Shown here: piece after piece, positions 1 to 6,153 of the stretch
Position numbering within the stretch: position 1 is the first letter of the stretch
How the letters are laid out: every line of letters starts with the position of its first letter
Made by a program: the position numbers and the translations under genes
Notes under the pieces: model-generated
What the model saw: the letters and a program-made list of their open reading frames with translations, nothing else
Databases searched by the model: none
Told to the model about the DNA's origin: nothing
Assembly: GCA_937925455.1 (NCBI GenBank)
Contig: CALEWF010000236.1
Coordinates: forward strand, 1-14,243
Direction of reading: 5' to 3'
Length of the DNA stretch: 14,243 nt
From: an uncultured Flavobacteriales bacterium
GTDB taxonomy: Bacteria > Bacteroidota > Bacteroidia > CAIKAF01

Positions 1-53
1 GCACTGTGGGCTTCGCCCCTGCGGGCTTTCCACTACCATCCCCGGCAGATTTG
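1..53 (-). repeat. GC-rich dispersed repeat, partial copy at the left edge
   Basis: This GC-rich stretch contrasts sharply with the AT-rich DNA beside it. Read on the minus strand it matches bases 14102-14150 at roughly 80% by eye, including a perfect 18-base core (AAAGCCCGCAGGGGCGAA). The copy is cut by the window edge. It encodes nothing obvious. I infer a dispersed, REP-like or structured intergenic repeat family; copy number and boundaries cannot be judged from two partial copies. Confidence 0.7.
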
Positions 54-71
54 AAGGAGAGATGTTTTTTC

Positions 72-105
72 AAACCTATAAGGTCTTCAAATACCGTATA
101 GGTTT
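72..105. repeat. Imperfect hairpin, AAACCTATA/TATAGGTTT
   Basis: Nine-base arms (72-80 and 97-105) are perfect complements. Inside them GGT (82-84) pairs with ACC (93-95), leaving one unpaired base on each side and an eight-base loop. TTTTGATTT follows on the plus strand and AAAAAC-type sequence on the other. It could be a terminator for a gene left of the window or a small dispersed palindrome. No adjacent gene decides between these. Confidence 0.5.
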
Positions 106-268
106 TGATTTATCCCTAAATATGCAATAGAAAACCGGATATAATGCAAAGTCATTTTCATTTCTGTACAAAAGCCGATTCTATGAAGTAACCACCTGGG
201 TTCAACCAATTTTGCTTCAATTGCAATAACTGTTATTTCAGATGTTTTTTTAATTGGTTTATTGATCT

Positions 269-410
269 GTGCCCTCTGTGGTGAAAAAAAGTTTAACCGC
301 AGAGAACACAGAGTAACACGGAGAAAAAGAAGAAAACATCTCTGTGCCACTCCGTACCCTCTGTGGTGAGAAAAAAAGTTTAATCACAAAGAACACAGAG
401 ATATACGGAG
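269..410. repeat. Two tandem-like CTCTGTGG/CACAGAG repeat units
   Basis: Two diverged copies occur at 269-322 and about 343-410. Each runs CCTCTGTGGTGA, an A-run, GTTTAA, then C-rich/AAAGAACACAGAG and ACGGAG. In unit 1 CTCTGTGGT can pair with ACCGCAGAG with one G-T pair, forming a hairpin. Sequences of the type 'CTCCGTGT..CTCTGTGTTCTCTGCGGT' are, to my knowledge, widespread non-coding repeats in environmental bacterial genomes, so this is probably a local pair of such elements. A weaker third trace (TGCTCTGTGCTATCTATGG) lies at 446-464. Confidence 0.7.
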
Positions 411-561
411 AACACAAAGAAAATGAAAGTAAAAACACAAGGTATTGCTCTGTGCTATCTATGGTTATTTATGTAACACGAGATTTTTGCCGGCATTATT
501 GCATCTTTCTCTTTAGTTAAAAGCCCCACAGTTTTTGAATAAGTCAAAATGAACAATATGA

Positions 562-666
562 ATTGAGGCATTCGGGCTACACACCGAGGAAACTATCTAT
601 AAACGCTTCAATAAACTTACAAAAGCTGTAAGTAGTAGAATTCAGAAGATTAACTGGTTTGAGTAA
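562..666 (+). pseudogene. Possible C-terminal gene remnant, function unknown
   Basis: An open plus-strand frame follows a TGA (559-561) and ends in TAA (664-666). It reads as about 34 ordinary-looking residues: IEAFGLHTEETIYKRF, a Lys-rich middle, then KINWFE. There is no ATG, GTG or TTG start in frame. A second protein-like stretch (477-539, containing EIFAGIIASFSLVKSP) lies just upstream in a different frame, as a frameshifted relic would look. I do not recognise a family. A chance open frame of this length is quite possible, so confidence is low. Confidence 0.22.
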
Positions 667-681
667 ATTAACGTTAGAATG

Positions 682-756
682 TCGGGGTGGCAAGATTCGA
701 ACTTGCGACCTCCTGCTCCCAAAGCAGGCGCGATAACCGGGCTACGCTACACCCCG
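682..756 (-). tRNA. tRNA-Pro (anticodon TGG)
   Basis: The minus-strand cloverleaf is complete. The acceptor stem is CGGGGTG/CACCCCG, the T arm GCAAG-TTCGAAT-CTTGC, and the anticodon stem CCTGC/GCAGG with loop TTTGGGA, giving TGG at 721-719. The discriminator is A and CCA is not encoded. It lies two bases after tRNA-Ser and is probably processed from the same transcript. No clear hairpin terminator is visible downstream. Confidence 0.95.
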
Positions 757-758
757 AG

Positions 759-845
759 CGGTGAGGGGGGGATTCGAACCCCCGGTACAGTTTCCCGTAC
801 GGCAGTTTAGCAAACTGCTGGTTTCAGCCACTCACCCACCTCACC
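759..845 (-). tRNA. tRNA-Ser (anticodon GCT)
   Basis: This is a class II tRNA of 87 bases on the minus strand. Acceptor stem GGTGAGG pairs with CCTCACC. Anticodon stem GCAGT/ACTGC closes loop TTGCTAA, giving GCT (811-809). The long variable arm has GTAC/GTAC pairing, and the T arm is GGGGG-TTCGAAT-CCCCC. The discriminator is G, as expected for serine tRNAs, and CCA is not encoded. It is transcribed ahead of tRNA-Pro. Confidence 0.95.
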
Positions 846-990
846 AAAATGATTAGAACAATACTTTTTAATTAGTCTGTCAGGTGTTGGTGGATAAATA
901 ATCTTTATACCAATGTGCCTGAAAGAACTAAATAAAGCAGACAAAGATAATCAAACCCTGTATGCTTGCAAATTTTTTTAGTGTTTATGA

Positions 991-1017
991 AAAAGGCGTG
1001 GAAGCTGTTCCACGCCT
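991..1017 (-). terminator. Rho-independent terminator of the rpsF-rpsR-rplI operon
   Basis: A perfect 10-base stem (994-1003 with 1008-1017) closes a four-base loop. On the minus strand it is followed by TTTTT. It starts 21 bases past the rplI stop and is placed to end the ribosomal protein operon. Confidence 0.9.
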
Positions 1018-1038
1018 CGATTGTTTTTCAACTTTAAC

Positions 1039-1485
1039 TTATTCTGCAACGACTTCAAACTGAAAATCAACTTTAACTTCTTTATGCAGATTAGCGGTAG
1101 CTGAATAAGTACCCGTTGTTTTAATATTATCGTCTTTAATAACGATAGACTTTCTTTCAATGGAGAAACCAGCATTTTTAAGAGCTTCTGCTAGCATAAC
1201 GGTATTTACAGAGCCGAAAATTTTACCGTTTTCTCCAACTTTAGCAGCCACTTTAATAGAAGCCTGTTGTAATTTTTCTGCTGTTGTCTTGGCTTCATCA
1301 AGCAATTTTTGAGCTTTATGAGCCTGCTGCTTCAAGTTTTCTTTCAGTACTTTAAGATTAGCTTCAGTAGCTGTTACCGCCAAACCTCTGGGTAAAAGAA
1401 AATTACGGGCATAACCATCACGTACTTTTACAACGTCGTTTTTATAGCCCAAATTTTCAATATCCTGCTTTAAAATTATCTGCAT
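1039..1485 (-). CDS. rplI: 50S ribosomal protein L9
   Basis: L9 binds domain V of 23S rRNA at the base of the L1 stalk and helps maintain reading-frame fidelity. The 148-residue product has the usual family length and layout. The N-terminal rRNA-binding domain (about 1-50) carries the signature segment GYKNDVVKVRDGYARNFLLP followed by RGLA. A long Lys/Glu/Ala helix covers about 45-80, and the C-terminal domain ends in DFQFEVVAE. The ATG is 8 bases downstream of the rpsR stop, so the two are translated from one mRNA. It is the last gene of rpsF-rpsR-rplI, a conserved bacterial order, and a strong hairpin terminator follows. No Shine-Dalgarno is seen, as is normal in Bacteroidota. Confidence 0.98.
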   Translation of the reverse strand: MQIILKQDIENLGYKNDVVKVRDGYARNFLLPRGLAVTATEANLKVLKENLKQQAHKAQKLLDEAKTTAEKLQQASIKVAAKVGENGKIFGSVNTVMLAEALKNAGFSIERKSIVIKDDNIKTTGTYSATANLHKEVKVDFQFEVVAE

Positions 1486-1493
1486 AATTCTTA

Positions 1494-1802
1494 TTATTTT
1501 AACATATCACCAACATAAGGTAAGAGCGCTAAATGCCGTGCTCTTTTAACCGCCTGAGAAACTTTTCGCTGATATTTCAGTGAAGTACCTGTAAGACGAC
1601 GAGGAAGAATTTTACCCTGCTCGTTAACCAATTTCAATAAAAAATCGGGGTCTTTATAATCTATGTATTTAATTCCCGCTTTTTTGAACCGGCAGTACTT
1701 GTCTTTACGTACTTCAATAGGCGGAGGCGTCAGATAACGAATTTCTGACTGATTTTCCTCTTTTACATTGAAGCTTTGAATTGTTGTTTCGTTGCTCATC
1801 AT
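1494..1802 (-). CDS. rpsR: 30S ribosomal protein S18
   Basis: S18 sits on the 30S platform as a partner of S6, whose gene is immediately upstream. The core covers about 33-102, with YCRFKKAGIKYIDYKDPDFL, then G-KILPRRLTGTS and YQRKVSQAVKRARHLALLPY, all family signatures. An N-terminal tail of about 30 residues rich in Gln, Asn and Glu makes it longer than the roughly 75-residue E. coli protein, which fits Bacteroidota homologues. Two consecutive ATG codons (1802 and 1799) could each be the start; the first is used here. The gap to rpsF is 26 bases and to rplI 8 bases. Confidence 0.97.
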   Translation of the reverse strand: MMSNETTIQSFNVKEENQSEIRYLTPPPIEVRKDKYCRFKKAGIKYIDYKDPDFLLKLVNEQGKILPRRLTGTSLKYQRKVSQAVKRARHLALLPYVGDMLK

Positions 1803-1828
1803 GTTTAAATCAACTTCTTTATACTACA

Positions 1829-2173
1829 TTATTTAGCTTTAGCTGCTAATTTTTCTCTACGTTTAATACTATACTCAATAGCATTTTTGTCCATGCGAAA
1901 TGTAAGGAAACGTATTACCCGCTCATCCCTTCTGAATGTAAGCTCTAACTTATCAATAAAAGAAGGATCTGCTTGGAATTCAAACAGCTGATAGAAACCG
2001 GTAGATTTTTTCTTTATGGGGTAAGCCAATTTTCTTAACCCCCACATTTCATCATTGATGATAACACATCCGTTTTCTTTCAGCAATTCCCTGTACTTTT
2101 CAACCGCTTCTTTTAATTGTTCATCACTTAGAACAGGAGTAAGGATGAACACGGTTTCATACTGATTAGCCAT
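1829..2173 (-). CDS. rpsF: 30S ribosomal protein S6
   Basis: S6 is a platform protein that forms a heterodimer with S18. The 114-residue product has the ferredoxin-like S6 fold. It begins YETVFILTPVLSDEQ, carries the central WGLRKLAYPIKKKSTGFYQL strand region at about 44-63, and has RRDERVIRFLTFRMDKNA near the C-terminus. A basic tail (KRREKLAAKAK) follows. It is the first gene of rpsF-rpsR-rplI. A well-formed Bacteroidota promoter lies just upstream (2208-2238), giving a predicted leader of about 30 bases. That leader is too short to hold the structured S6:S18-binding leader known in other bacteria, and I see no such motif. The operon organisation and product identity are secure. Confidence 0.98.
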   Translation of the reverse strand: MANQYETVFILTPVLSDEQLKEAVEKYRELLKENGCVIINDEMWGLRKLAYPIKKKSTGFYQLFEFQADPSFIDKLELTFRRDERVIRFLTFRMDKNAIEYSIKRREKLAAKAK

Positions 2174-2207
2174 TCAATCTATTTTTATCCGTTTAAAAAT
2201 TGGGCTG

Positions 2208-2238
2208 CAAATATATGTATAGATTCTCTCATTTCCAA
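2208..2238 (-). promoter_or_regulatory. Promoter of the rpsF operon
   Basis: On the minus strand TTG (2238-2236) is followed by exactly 20 bases and then TATATTTG (2215-2208), a perfect match to the Bacteroidota -7 consensus TAnnTTTG. The start site would fall near 2202, about 30 bases ahead of the rpsF ATG. Confidence 0.78.
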
Positions 2239-2325
2239 GGAAATGATAGAATTTTTAACCTTAGCCTTTAGATTTAATTTCTAAAAAAAGCATCAGCTAA
2301 AGTTAAAAACCATACTTACAACACA

Positions 2326-2352
2326 TTAAAACAGGGCATTACAGCCCTGTTT
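2326..2352 (-). terminator. Terminator of tRNA-Met
   Basis: A perfect nine-base stem, AAACAGGGC (2329-2337) with GCCCTGTTT (2344-2352), closes a six-base loop. On the minus strand it begins three bases past the tRNA 3' end and runs into TTTTAAT. It should end the tRNA-Met transcript. Confidence 0.8.
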
Positions 2353-2354
2353 AG

Positions 2355-2428
2355 TAGCGGAGACGGGAGTTGAACCCGTGACCTCAGGGTTATGAATCCT
2401 GCGCTCTAACCATCTGAGCTACCCCGCC
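2355..2428 (-). tRNA. tRNA-Met (anticodon CAT), probably elongator
   Basis: A 74-base minus-strand cloverleaf. The acceptor stem is GGCGGGG/CTCCGCT with two G-U pairs, the D arm contains TAGCTCAGATGGTTAGAGC, and the T arm is ACGGG-TTCAACT-CCCGT. The anticodon loop is TTCATAA (CAT at 2394-2392). The first pair is G-U rather than the unpaired base of initiators. A CAT anticodon also fits lysidine-modified tRNA-Ile2; overall sequence favours elongator Met. The last anticodon-stem pair is an A-C mismatch (A31, C39). It has its own promoter and terminator and is a single-gene unit. CCA is not encoded. Confidence 0.92.
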
Positions 2429-2481
2429 ATATTCCCTGTTATTAAAAGATCAATACCAGAACTTTTAATTTTAAGGGGGTG

Positions 2482-2512
2482 CAAATATACATGAATTTAT
2501 GAATTCAATCAA
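2482..2512 (-). promoter_or_regulatory. Promoter of tRNA-Met
   Basis: TTG (2512-2510), 20 bases, then TATATTTG (2489-2482) on the minus strand. Both the spacing and the -7 octamer are identical to those of the rpsF promoter. Transcription would start near 2476, about 48 bases before the mature tRNA. Confidence 0.75.
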
Positions 2513-2613
2513 ACCTCTTTCGTAAAATTATTTTTGATTTTGATAGCAGAAAAATTAACATTTTTTTTTCGGAATATGATTTTTTTTATATTGGCTTCAA
2601 TTTTAAGTGGTTT

Positions 2614-4074
2614 ATGGCCAAGAAAATTATTAAAAAAGCAGCGAAACCTGCCAGGAAGTCAGGAGTTGCATCCAAAGCCAAGAAAAAAGTAGGTTCTGTA
2701 AAAGTGCCGTCAACTAAAAAATCAAAAGCTACAAAAAAATCGGCAGCTACAAAACCTGTCAAAGCATACAAATCTACCATAAAGAAAAAAAATGCGGCAG
2801 CTGTGAAAGCTAAAAAAACAGTTGTAAAAAATACATCTAAAGCAAAACTGGAAAAGAATAAAGCAGCGGCGGCTGATAAGAAAACTGTTGCAAAAAAAAC
2901 AGAGAAGTCGGTAAAAAAAACGGTTGCAAAACCTAATATAAAAGGTACATCTGCTAAAACAAAAAAAGCAGCTAAGCCTACTACCAAAACAAAAACCATA
3001 AAAAAAGCTACATCTAAAAAGACTGTGGCTGCTAAACCTGTAAAGACAAAAACGGAAAAGGCTAAAAAAGCAATTAAACCCGTTGCAAAAAAAACAACTA
3101 AAACATCACTGGTAAAAAAATCAAAAGCTGATGCAGACCCAAAAGTATCATCATCAAAAACCAAAAAAGTTGCAACAACCAAGAATAAAAAAGTAGTTAC
3201 TAAAAAAAATACTACTACTTCCAGTGTTTCAACCTTGAAAAAGTCTGCAATTCCCAACACAGCCACAACAAATAAAAATACTAAAAAAGAAACAGCCCCC
3301 CCTGCATCCAAAAATCAAGTAGAAGTTGTAGAAAAAGTAGAGAAAATTAAACAGTCGTTGCCTGTTTCAAAAAAAGAAGAAAATGTTGGTAAAGCAGAAA
3401 CTAATAATAAATTATCTGCAACGCAAAGTGCTGAACAAGCTGCATCAAAACCCAAGCCTGATCGCCCAACAAAAACTACTAAACCATCCCGCAAAAAAAA
3501 GGAAGAAGAGGAAGATGGACCAAGTACAAAAGATTTAGAAATTCTAGATCTTCCAGATTTCATGATGCGTCCATCGAAAAAGGATAAAAAAGAGCCGCAG
3601 CGACAAATTATTCGTACCATGCCTGTTGAAAAAGAAGTGATTCATCAACATAAAAATGAAAAAGTTGAATTAAATCCTACCGTGGTTAGAACCAATAATA
3701 AAATAAAGATTGAATTGGAATACATGATCAAATCTTCGCCACGTATTCTTTATAACTTTTTAAGTACACCCAGCGGACTTAGCGAATGGTTTGCCGATGA
3801 TGTGAATATACAAAACGGTATTTATTCGTTTTTCTGGGAAGACTCAGAAGAAAAAGCGCGTTTGCTGGTAGCTCGTGAATTTGACTTAGTTCGGTTTAAA
3901 TGGTTATCTACTGAAAATGATGATACTTATTTTGAAATGCGTATTAAAATTGACGAACTAACCGGCGATGTGGCTTTAATTATTACTGACTTTGCTCCCA
4001 AAGATGAACTTCAGGAAGTACAGATGCTGTGGGATGCACAAATTCACGACTTACAAAAAGCCTTGGGTTCATAA
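2614..4074 (+). CDS. Histone-H1-like Lys/Ala tail joined to a START-like domain
   Basis: The 486-residue product has two parts. Residues 1 to about 300 are low-complexity and dominated by Lys, Ala, Thr and Ser, with recurring VAKK, AAKP, KKTV and TKK motifs. This resembles eukaryotic histone H1 tails and bacterial H1-like proteins (AlgP/HctB type). A short acidic patch (EEEED, 297-301) and a linker follow. Residues about 363-486 match the Bacteroidota START-like family (SRPBCC/AHSA1 fold): KIELEYMIKSSPRILYNFLS, then TPSGLSEWFADDV, a strand-rich middle, ITDFAPKDE and a C-terminal helix ending KALGS. In relatives I know of, that domain normally stands alone at about 125-130 residues. I infer a DNA- or polyanion-binding tail tethering a small ligand-binding domain; the ligand is unknown. 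The ATG at 2614 precedes the basic tail directly, and no other in-frame start is better. A two-way terminator follows. Confidence 0.85.
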   Translation: MAKKIIKKAAKPARKSGVASKAKKKVGSVKVPSTKKSKATKKSAATKPVKAYKSTIKKKNAAAVKAKKTVVKNTSKAKLEKNKAAAADKKTVAKKTEKSVKKTVAKPNIKGTSAKTKKAAKPTTKTKTIKKATSKKTVAAKPVKTKTEKAKKAIKPVAKKTTKTSLVKKSKADADPKVSSSKTKKVATTKNKKVVTKKNTTTSSVSTLKKSAIPNTATTNKNTKKETAPPASKNQVEVVEKVEKIKQSLPVSKKEENVGKAETNNKLSATQSAEQAASKPKPDRPTKTTKPSRKKKEEEEDGPSTKDLEILDLPDFMMRPSKKDKKEPQRQIIRTMPVEKEVIHQHKNEKVELNPTVVRTNNKIKIELEYMIKSSPRILYNFLSTPSGLSEWFADDVNIQNGIYSFFWEDSEEKARLLVAREFDLVRFKWLSTENDDTYFEMRIKIDELTGDVALIITDFAPKDELQEVQMLWDAQIHDLQKALGS

Positions 4075-4102
4075 AAAAAAGCGGCTTAGGGCCGCTTTTT
4101 TT
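4073..4102. terminator. Two-way terminator between convergent genes
   Basis: GCGGC (4081-4085) pairs with GCCGC (4091-4095). The stem is flanked by an A-run (4073-4080) and a T-run (4096-4102), so it can act in both directions. It overlaps the stop of the upstream plus-strand gene and lies 14 bases past the stop of the DUF4476 gene on the other strand. Confidence 0.85.
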
Positions 4103-4115
4103 CGTGTTTCTATAT

Positions 4116-5230
4116 TTACCTGCCTTGTAAAAACCTGTTTAATTCGTCTTTCGAAGTACTAAAGGTAAACACATCATTTACCCGGTAGTAATTTTCTTTA
4201 TCTATGCAATAAACATAAGCAAACTTTGCCAAATCAAGTTTGTTATCTTCAAAAGTAAATAATTGAAAGATTCCAATAATTTGTTCTACAGTAAAACATT
4301 TTTTGGCTTGAAGAGCCTGTTTGGCCACATTTACCTTGGTGCTAGCAAATCGTTCTTTCTCTATGCTTGATTTAATTTGACTGTAATCTGTATTACTTAC
4401 CGTACAAGTAGGCTGAACAACTATAGGAGGAGTTACAACCTGGGTTCCATAAAGTGCATTGAGAAAATCATTTATCAAAGGTTGTGAGGTTAAAACAAAC
4501 TTTGCATACTCATAATTCCCCTTATCATACACCCGCTGAATGCCCTGTTTTATTACATCCAAACGCATGGTTTCCATAGAAAAAACAGTTGCCAGGCGCA
4601 TGATCTATGCTGTTGTAAAACAGTTGGCATTTATAATGGTTCGAGTGTAATCCAATCGTTCCTGCGCGGTCATATTACTAATCAGCATATGTTGAACATG
4701 TCCATTTACAATTGCATCAGAAACTGGCATATTGCACTGTGTAATGCCAATATATCCATTGACTTCCGGATATGGAAGGGGGGATACACAATCATGTTGT
4801 TTTGAATGATGGCTGTATTACTACCTGTGTATATCGGTAAATTGGGAGTTACCGGTTGAAGTATTTGCTGCCTAGCCTGAGTAAGAAAATCATGCAACCT
4901 GAATACGGTAGAAAAAAATGCAAATACATCATACACTTCATAAAAGTTATCTTTATCTGTAGTATTGGCATATGCAATTTTGCAAAACTCCAGTTTATCA
5001 AAATCACTATTCAATGCTAATGCTACTTGCTTTACCTGCCATGAGTTCAAACAGTTTGCCTGAGCCAAGTTCCGAGCTTGATTATATCGAGAAGTGGCAT
5101 CAAAGGTTGCGTTAATTTGATTAAGCCTCTGCTGAAACAGTGAGTTTGAAATTGGGGTGGTACAATTTTGAGTAAATATCGAAATATGCAATCCCAGCGC
5201 TGCAAGAATAACCAAGTAAATTTTTTTCAT
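4116..5230 (-). pseudogene. Secreted triple-DUF4476 protein gene, broken by a frameshift and a stop
   Basis: An Sec-type signal peptide (MKKIYLVILAALGLHISIFT, then QNC) begins the gene at 5230. Three DUF4476 repeats follow, each with two Cys 36-38 residues apart and a shared pattern of C-x4-Q, a hydrophobic patch, then D/E-K/R-L. Repeat 1 (C23, C60, Q65) is intact. The frame is then lost at a six-C tract (4783-4778, minus-strand sense). Reading on in the next frame recovers the Pro-rich linker and all of repeat 2 up to TAG (4607-4605), which sits exactly where repeats 1 and 3 have Gln after C-x4. Past it the same frame continues to the end of repeat 3 and a normal TGA/TAA-type end at 4116. 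Adding one C makes the span 1116 bases, or 371 codons plus stop. DUF4476 has no known biochemical function. It lies 40 bases after the paaY-like gene. Both lesions could be real decay; the C tract could also be a sequencing error or a slippage switch. Confidence 0.85.
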
Positions 5231-5270
5231 AATAATAAATTTATCATATAATTTTCAAAGTTTGTGCCAA

Positions 5271-5864
5271 TTACGATTTGGTTTCATTCCATGTACGGTA
5301 ACTGGTATTTTGAATGGGTCTATCAGGTTCAGGCGTTGTAAGTGGCTCGCAGACTTTTAATGTATTTCTACATTCTTCCGGAAGTTTTTGATAAAGCAGT
5401 GTACCTTCTGTTTTCCATTGTATCATTTCATCCGAAACATCTTTTACAATTTTTCCGGGATTTCCAACTACAATTTTTCTATCAGGTATTTCAGTATCTG
5501 CAGCTATAAAAGTGAGTGCCCCCACAATACATTCTTTTCCAATTTTCACACGATCCATTACCACAGCATTCATTCCAATCAGGCTGTTTTCTCCAATTTC
5601 AGCTCCATGAATAATTGCTCCATGCCCTATATGCGCATTTTTACGTAATATCACCGTTACCCCCGGAAACATGTGCACTGTACAGTTTTCTTGCACATTG
5701 CAACCATCTTCAATAATTATCTGCCCCCAATCGCCTCGCAAGGCAGCCCCCGGACCGATGTAAACATCTTTTCCAATTATGACATTTCCGGTAACTACCG
5801 CCTGTGGATGGACAAAAGCAGAAGGATGTACTACTGGTTTAAAGCCGTTAAATTCGTATATCAT
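5271..5864 (-). CDS. paaY: PaaY/CaiE-type gamma-carbonic-anhydrase-like hexapeptide protein
   Basis: This 197-residue left-handed beta-helix protein is related to PaaY, a thioesterase-like helper of phenylacetate degradation, and CaiE. The hexapeptide repeats cover about 12-125. Family marks are RGDWG (43-47), the N-VQENCTVHMFPG segment, and three histidines spaced as zinc ligands in gamma-carbonic anhydrases (H64, H81, H86). The C-terminal helical tail contains VGNPGKIVKDVSDEMIQWK, typical of PaaY. The ATG at 5864 gives the usual N-terminus MIYEFNGF; an in-frame GTG six codons upstream (5882) would add only MKLNTI. A PaaJ-like thiolase gene lies upstream on the same strand, separated by about 290 bases, which supports the aromatic acid assignment. 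The general fold is certain, the paaY name less so. Confidence 0.85.
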   Translation of the reverse strand: MIYEFNGFKPVVHPSAFVHPQAVVTGNVIIGKDVYIGPGAALRGDWGQIIIEDGCNVQENCTVHMFPGVTVILRKNAHIGHGAIIHGAEIGENSLIGMNAVVMDRVKIGKECIVGALTFIAADTEIPDRKIVVGNPGKIVKDVSDEMIQWKTEGTLLYQKLPEECRNTLKVCEPLTTPEPDRPIQNTSYRTWNETKS

Positions 5865-5967
5865 AATTGTATTTAATTTCACAAATGTCCAATATAAATT
5901 ACAACCTTCATGTTTCGTTGTAAATTTTTATTTGCATGGGTTGATCCTAAATTTCTATAGCTAATAA

Positions 5968-6153
5968 CTAAAAATTCCTATTGACTACCATAAGAAGTTT
6001 ATTCTAATTAGATATTGGGGTTATTCCAATAACAAAGAAAAGAGTGGAGATGGAAGTAAGCATGTAAGCCGCATCTACGTCTATTGTATTGAAATAGTAG
6101 ATGACATGGGTAAAGAATATACATTCCGAGGAATGATCAATTTAATTCGCTAA
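5968..6153 (+). pseudogene. Start-less coding remnant, family not recognised
   Basis: The plus-strand frame is open from the stop at 5965-5967 to TAA at 6151-6153, giving 61 codons with strongly protein-like content: DYHKKFILIRYWGYSNN, a KSGDGSKHVSRIYVY stretch, then EIVDDMGKEYTFRGMINLIR at the end. No ATG, GTG or TTG occurs in frame except two ATGs near the end that would leave almost nothing. It is therefore probably the 3' part of a gene that lost its start. The stop directly abuts the stop of the minus-strand thiolase gene. I do not recognise the family. An unusual ATT start (5974 or 5980) is formally possible but unlikely. Confidence 0.5.

Larger units (their letters stand above)
54..681. 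other. Long intergenic region without an intact gene
   Basis: About 630 bases hold no convincing intact gene on either strand. Contents in order are an imperfect hairpin (72-105), two copies of a CTCTGTGG-type repeat (269-410), and short stretches that read like decayed protein (477-539 and 562-666, plus strand). An 87-codon minus-strand frame at 87-350 runs through the repeat and has no protein-like composition, so it is not called. The region looks like accumulated repeats and gene debris downstream of the tRNA pair. Confidence 0.6.

Noticed and set aside
87..350. Minus-strand 87-codon open frame
   Set aside because: It runs through the non-coding CTCTGTGG repeat and part of the long intergenic region; composition is not protein-like.
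269..410. CRISPR array
   Set aside because: Only two diverged units without uniform spacers and no cas genes in the window.
2174..2207. S6:S18-binding leader RNA ahead of rpsF
   Set aside because: The predicted leader is only about 30 bases and shows no stem with the expected CCG element.
2586..3311. Minus-strand 241-codon open frame, Phe/Val/Ala-rich
   Set aside because: It is the antisense of the Lys/Ala-rich plus-strand gene; AAA-rich codons read backwards as TTT give a Phe-rich chain with no family signature.
3315..3620. Minus-strand 101-codon open frame
   Set aside because: Antisense shadow of the same plus-strand gene, with Ser/Phe-rich content and no motifs.
4116..4601. Reading the 3' part of the DUF4476 region as a separate intact gene
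   Set aside because: It begins in the middle of repeat 2, has no signal peptide, and its frame continues upstream through the TAG into the rest of that repeat.
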